Under the pieces are notes generated by a model. That model worked only from the letters and a program-made list of their open reading frames with translations, was not told the DNA's origin and did no database searches. 10,000 nucleotides of DNA from contig CM018889.1 of NCBI GenBank assembly GCA_009663005.1, positions 5,260,100-5,270,099 on the forward strand, read 5' to 3'. The position numbers were made by a program, and so were the translations under genes. Positions 7,501-10,000 of the stretch are shown here, piece by piece; positions within the stretch are counted from its first letter, which is position 1; each line of letters begins with the position of its first letter. Source of the DNA: Actinidia chinensis. Its lineage: Eukaryota > Streptophyta > Magnoliopsida > Ericales > Actinidiaceae.

Positions 7501-7660
7501 ACCGGTATCCCACACGTGTTCGTTCGTCCACCTCCCGCTTTCTTTTTCTCAATAGTACTAATTATCCTATTGCCCATTCATTATGTCTTATCAAGGTCTT
7601 TCAGATTCCTATATAATCTTTTCTTTTAGTCAGGTTGATCGATTTCCATTCCTCGCTCAG
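7500..7660 (+). other. Copia integrase-RT linker, little conserved
   Basis: This is a proline- and serine-rich, low-conservation stretch when translated, as expected between copia integrase and RT. The runs at 7230-7490 and 7309-7629 cover it in two frames, neither with a known domain of its own. Minus-strand runs over the same bases are shadows. Confidence 0.5.
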
Positions 7661-8570
7661 TCCATGAAGGCACTCCAGAATCCTTGGTAGGTGTCTGCTA
7701 GGAAGGCGAAGATGGGGACTTCAGCGAAATCGACTTGGGATCTTATTGCATTTACGAAGGAATGACGCGACAATGTTGAGTTGTAAAAGTAATGGGGTTA
7801 GTGTCAAGTATTGGGGATGCGATAGGTGATCGGATTAAAGGCTCGTATGTTGCTAAGGGTTTTAATCAGATTCAGGTAAGGATTTTGGTGCTTACGTTTG
7901 TCCAGTTGCCCAAATTAACACAGGTCGCTTCTGATTCCTAGCCTGCTTCTCACTCGTGCCTCTTCACCAATTAGATTCAAGAATGCTTTCTTAATGGTAT
8001 CTCTCAGAGAATATATATATGGATCCACCTCCAGGATTTTCGGCTCAGGGGGAAGTATTCGGGGAATGGTTTGTCGCCTTCAAAAATCTATCATGGCCTG
8101 AAGCAATTTCTCCTCGAGGCTTGGTTTCCACGCTTCAGTTGAGGTAGTCTTGTCTATGGATTTTCGGCAGTTGCCACTCAGATCATACTTGCTTTTTATT
8201 AGTCGCCCGTCTCAGGGTCGGTGTTGTATTATTAATATCAGTTTAATGTTGATATGATATTCTTATCACGGGAGACGACGCGGCCCTTCTGGCATAGTTC
8301 AGGTAAATGTGGGCTCGGAAAGATTTGACATTAAGGATTTGGTCCTCCTGCGTTACTTCCTTTGGTATTGAGGTTGCTCGGTCTCGCCATGGTATCTCTC
8401 TCTCCAAGCGGAAGTATTCTCTTGATCTCATTCAGGATTACAGGCATGCTGGATGTCGACCTGCATCTACTCCTATGGTACCAATTAAAGATATCAGCCG
8501 AGTCAGGGGAATTGTTGCGATCCATCTATCTATCAGCGACCTTGGGGTCGCCTCATTTATTTGACCAATA
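7660..8570 (+). pseudogene. Copia reverse transcriptase, frameshifted, YVDD motif damaged
   Basis: This is the polymerase that copies the element's RNA. Landmarks in order: TWDLIA (7733-7750); AKGFNQIQ (7852-7875); DFGAYVCPVAQINT (7881-7922); PLHQLD (7959-7976); KNAF (from 7979); IYMDPPPGF (8013-8039), complete; VCRLQKSI (8069-8092); and the catalytic site near 8248-8256, which reads V-D-M so that one of the paired aspartates is missing. The open run at 8307-8564 holds FGIEVARSRHGISLSKRKYSLDLIQD, the conserved copia thumb region (split here from ARSRHG onward for reading), and GCRPASTPM. LTNT remains follow near 8555. The motifs lie in several frames with stops between them. Confidence 0.85.
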
Positions 8571-9215
8571 CAGACCCGATCTCACATTGTGTCAGTATTG
8601 TGAGCTAGTTTATGCATTCACCGCGTACTCTCACCTAAGATGCTGTATATCACATTCGCCGGTACCTTAAATCATGTCCCGGTAGTGGTGATTGTTTATA
8701 AGTCTGGAGTCCAGTAGGGCCTCTCATGCTTTACAGATGACCGATTATGCGGGGTCTAAGAGTGATTAGGCGTCTAACTTCTAGTTTTTGTACCTTTCAT
8801 GGTAGTCATCATCATATCTTGGAAAAGTAGAAAGCAAGCAGTTGTCTCTCGATCTTCTGCGAAGCTGATGGAAAAAGTGGAATATCGTGCCATGGTTCAG
8901 GGAAACAAGTGAATTATTTGGCTTAGGTATCCTTCTAACTGCGTTGGGTTCTCAGAGTAAAAGACTCATCCTTACTTGTTTTGTGACAAATAAGTCAGCT
9001 ATCATGCTATCCTCGGACTCAGTCTCATGACAGAGAAACCAAAACACATTGAAGTTGATATTCACTTATTCGGGAAAAGTTCGTTAGGGTTATCACTCCA
9101 GCTTTGTTCCATCATCTGCTCCAGACTGCTGATATGTTCACTAAGTCGATTGGACCCCGTTGTTGTTGAAGTCATCTCTTGTTCAAGCTGGCTTGTGAAT
9201 ATTGCCTCAAATTGA
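8570..9215 (+). pseudogene. Copia RNase H and polyprotein C-terminus, frameshifted
   Basis: RNase H removes template RNA during reverse transcription. DYAGSKSD, with the first catalytic aspartate region, is at 8743-8766 and is followed by a stop. RKQAVVSRSSAK is at 8829-8864, just before the glutamate-bearing AEAEY region, which is garbled. NKSAIML (8989-9009) follows the expected catalytic aspartate, here threonine in the same frame. HIEVDIH is at 9045-9065. QTADMFTKSIGP, the hallmark end of plant copia polyproteins, is at 9122-9157. The order and spacing are right, and the reading frame changes at least four times. Confidence 0.83.
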
Positions 9216-9222
9216 GGGGGAG
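9214..9222 (+). other. Copia polypurine tract
   Basis: GAGGGGGAG lies directly before TGTTGG, the start of the 3' LTR at 9223. It is an uninterrupted purine run in the standard position for the plus-strand primer. It follows the polyprotein end closely. Confidence 0.88.
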
Positions 9223-9406
9223 TGTTGGAATTAAAGATTTGTTTCCTATTAATTAGAAACTTCTTAATTACTTATCTATAATAGGTCATGTGACCATTGG
9301 TTAATTAGGAAGATTTCCTTTATTAGTTCCTTATCTACCTTAGGTATAGTATATATTGAGGTGTGTGTGACTAAAATTTGTTAAAGCCTTCACATTATTC
9401 TTCTTC
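9223..9406 (+). repeat. Copia 3' LTR
   Basis: It starts TGTTGGAATTAAAG right after the purine tract and matches 6548-6740 along its length. The end is set at about 9406, where CTTCTTC aligns with the last bases of the 5' LTR. The expected CA end is not visible in either copy, so the boundary could be a few bases off. The next bases (TTTTC) are read as the target-site duplication. Confidence 0.82.
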
Positions 9407-10000
9407 TTTTCCTTCCAGTGATTTGAGGTAAAGGGGGTTAGTTGTTGGGTTTAATCTGGGGATGTTGTGATAGCTTAAAACTTAAGAGCTTATTGAAGTA
9501 GTATTTATTAGTACCAAAACCCTAGCTGGAGATTTTATTTTTTTATGAGCATAATTCTTTATGAGAAGATTTAGGTTAGAGATGTAAAAAAAATTTAATT
9601 TAAACTGGGTGCTTAAATATTGTTGGTGGTTTTAGTATTGCTTCATAAATGTTTGTGGAAATAAAATTGATGATAGCTATACATTGATATGTCTTTTTCA
9701 AAAATACTTATATTGATGATTTGGGTATATTCATATTTAGTGGTGTGTTGAAAATTATTGTATTAGTAACTCTATATGTATAATGGACAACTTGTTGTGA
9801 ATGAAAGTTGAAATGAAATGAAATTTAGAATTGAGGGATGAAACTAAGAGTTTGAAACTTGAACTTTTTTAGGGAATGACAGCTAGGTTAGTACGGGATG
9901 TGGTACATTAGTGTACCCGGAATAAGATGGCTTAGAATAAGTCCACGTGAGAGACGGCCGAAAAACCCGCGCGGGAGGGGAAGCCAAAGCCCTCCGATTA
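9407..10000 (+). repeat. Gypsy 3' LTR, second segment (after the copia insertion, runs off the window)
   Basis: The LTR resumes after the copia element. Positions 9407-9881 are AT-rich and non-coding, with no motif I can name, and have no counterpart inside the window because the matching 5' LTR part lies upstream of position 1. Positions 9882-10000 match 1-119 closely (shared GTGTACCCGGAAT, CTTAGAATAAGTCCAC and CGGGAGGGGAAGCC), which proves the LTR identity. I count about nine gap events and two clear substitutions between the two copies. Confidence 0.82.

Larger units (their letters stand above)
6548..9406 (+). mobile_element. Ty1/copia LTR retrotransposon, internally deleted, nested in the gypsy 3' LTR
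   Basis: Two matching LTRs (6548-6740 and 9223 to about 9406) enclose a primer site, integrase C-terminal half, RT, RNase H and a purine tract. Integrase before RT is the copia order. At about 2.86 kb it is far shorter than a complete plant copia element (usually about 4.5-5.5 kb): most of gag, protease and the integrase N-terminal and core parts are gone. Flanks GTTTC (6543-6547) and TTTTC (9407-9411) match at 4 of 5 bases and are a likely target-site duplication. CPYTPEQNG, SLDVTFWN and FNSTPILG suggest an Ivana/Oryco-like or related lineage, but this is weak. It inserted after the gypsy element, in the same orientation. Confidence 0.85.
1..10000 (+). mobile_element. Ty3/gypsy LTR retrotransposon, chromovirus Tekay/Del-like, both ends cut by the window, interrupted by a copia element
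   Basis: The order LTR, primer site, gag, protease, RT, RNase H, integrase, chromodomain-type tail, purine tract, LTR defines a Ty3/gypsy element (integrase after RNase H). The first and last ~119 bases are the same LTR segment, which fixes the element's size: about 1.92 kb per LTR (720 + 729 + 475 bases pieced together) and an internal region of 5,098 bases (721-5818). The lineage call rests on the polyprotein tail: an LRGKTIPLVK stretch, then KYPDLF and NFVDEI just before the purine tract, as in plant Tekay/Del chromoviruses. All coding domains carry many frameshifts, so the copy as written cannot move on its own. A copia element sits in its 3' LTR at 6548-9406 and is not part of it. Confidence 0.85.

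Noticed and set aside
7367..7577. Minus-strand frames (Lys/Glu/Arg-rich) at 7367-7552 and 7395-7577
   Set aside because: Antisense to the copia integrase-RT linker, with no motif. The charged composition mirrors the Pro/Ser/Leu-rich sense strand.

Overview
The window is plant nuclear DNA made almost wholly of LTR retrotransposons, all on the plus strand. I see no cellular protein gene, tRNA, rRNA or CRISPR. The plant assignment rests on three things: a chromovirus-type Ty3/gypsy polyprotein whose tail and LTR are typical of the plant Tekay/Del lineage; a Ty1/copia element primed by plant initiator tRNA-Met; and one element nested in the other. The species cannot be read from this.

Layout. 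Positions 1-720 are the 3' part of the gypsy 5' LTR, ending in TGACA. A worn primer-binding site (about 724-734) and a leader follow. A broken gag (957 to about 2280) comes next, then a broken pol with protease (about 2400-2750), reverse transcriptase (about 2920-3640), RNase H (about 3835-4205), integrase (about 4330-5500) and a chromodomain-type C-terminus (5521-5805). A purine tract (5806-5818) precedes the 3' LTR, which starts at 5819. That LTR is interrupted at 6547/6548 by a copia element of about 2.86 kb (6548 to about 9406). It resumes afterwards and runs off the end. The last ~119 bases (9882-10000) repeat the first ~119, so the two gypsy LTRs are both cut by the window and each is about 1.9 kb long.

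The copia element has both LTRs (6548-6740 and 9223 to about 9406), a near-perfect primer-binding site and a purine tract. It has lost most of gag, all of protease and the integrase core: a possible gag start runs straight into the integrase C-terminal half. Its reverse transcriptase and RNase H are recognisable but broken, and its YVDD motif lacks one aspartate.

Every domain is recognisable only as short stretches spread over all three forward frames. Where duplicates can be compared (the two LTR pairs), single-base insertions and deletions are at least as common as substitutions, and clearly more so in the gypsy pair. Neutral decay normally gives the reverse, so part of the frameshifting may be error from an unpolished long-read assembly. 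As written, no protein here could be made at full length. I found no convincing evidence of a new biological system. The points worth following are the nested insertion, the indel bias, the copia internal deletion and the LTR promoter layout.
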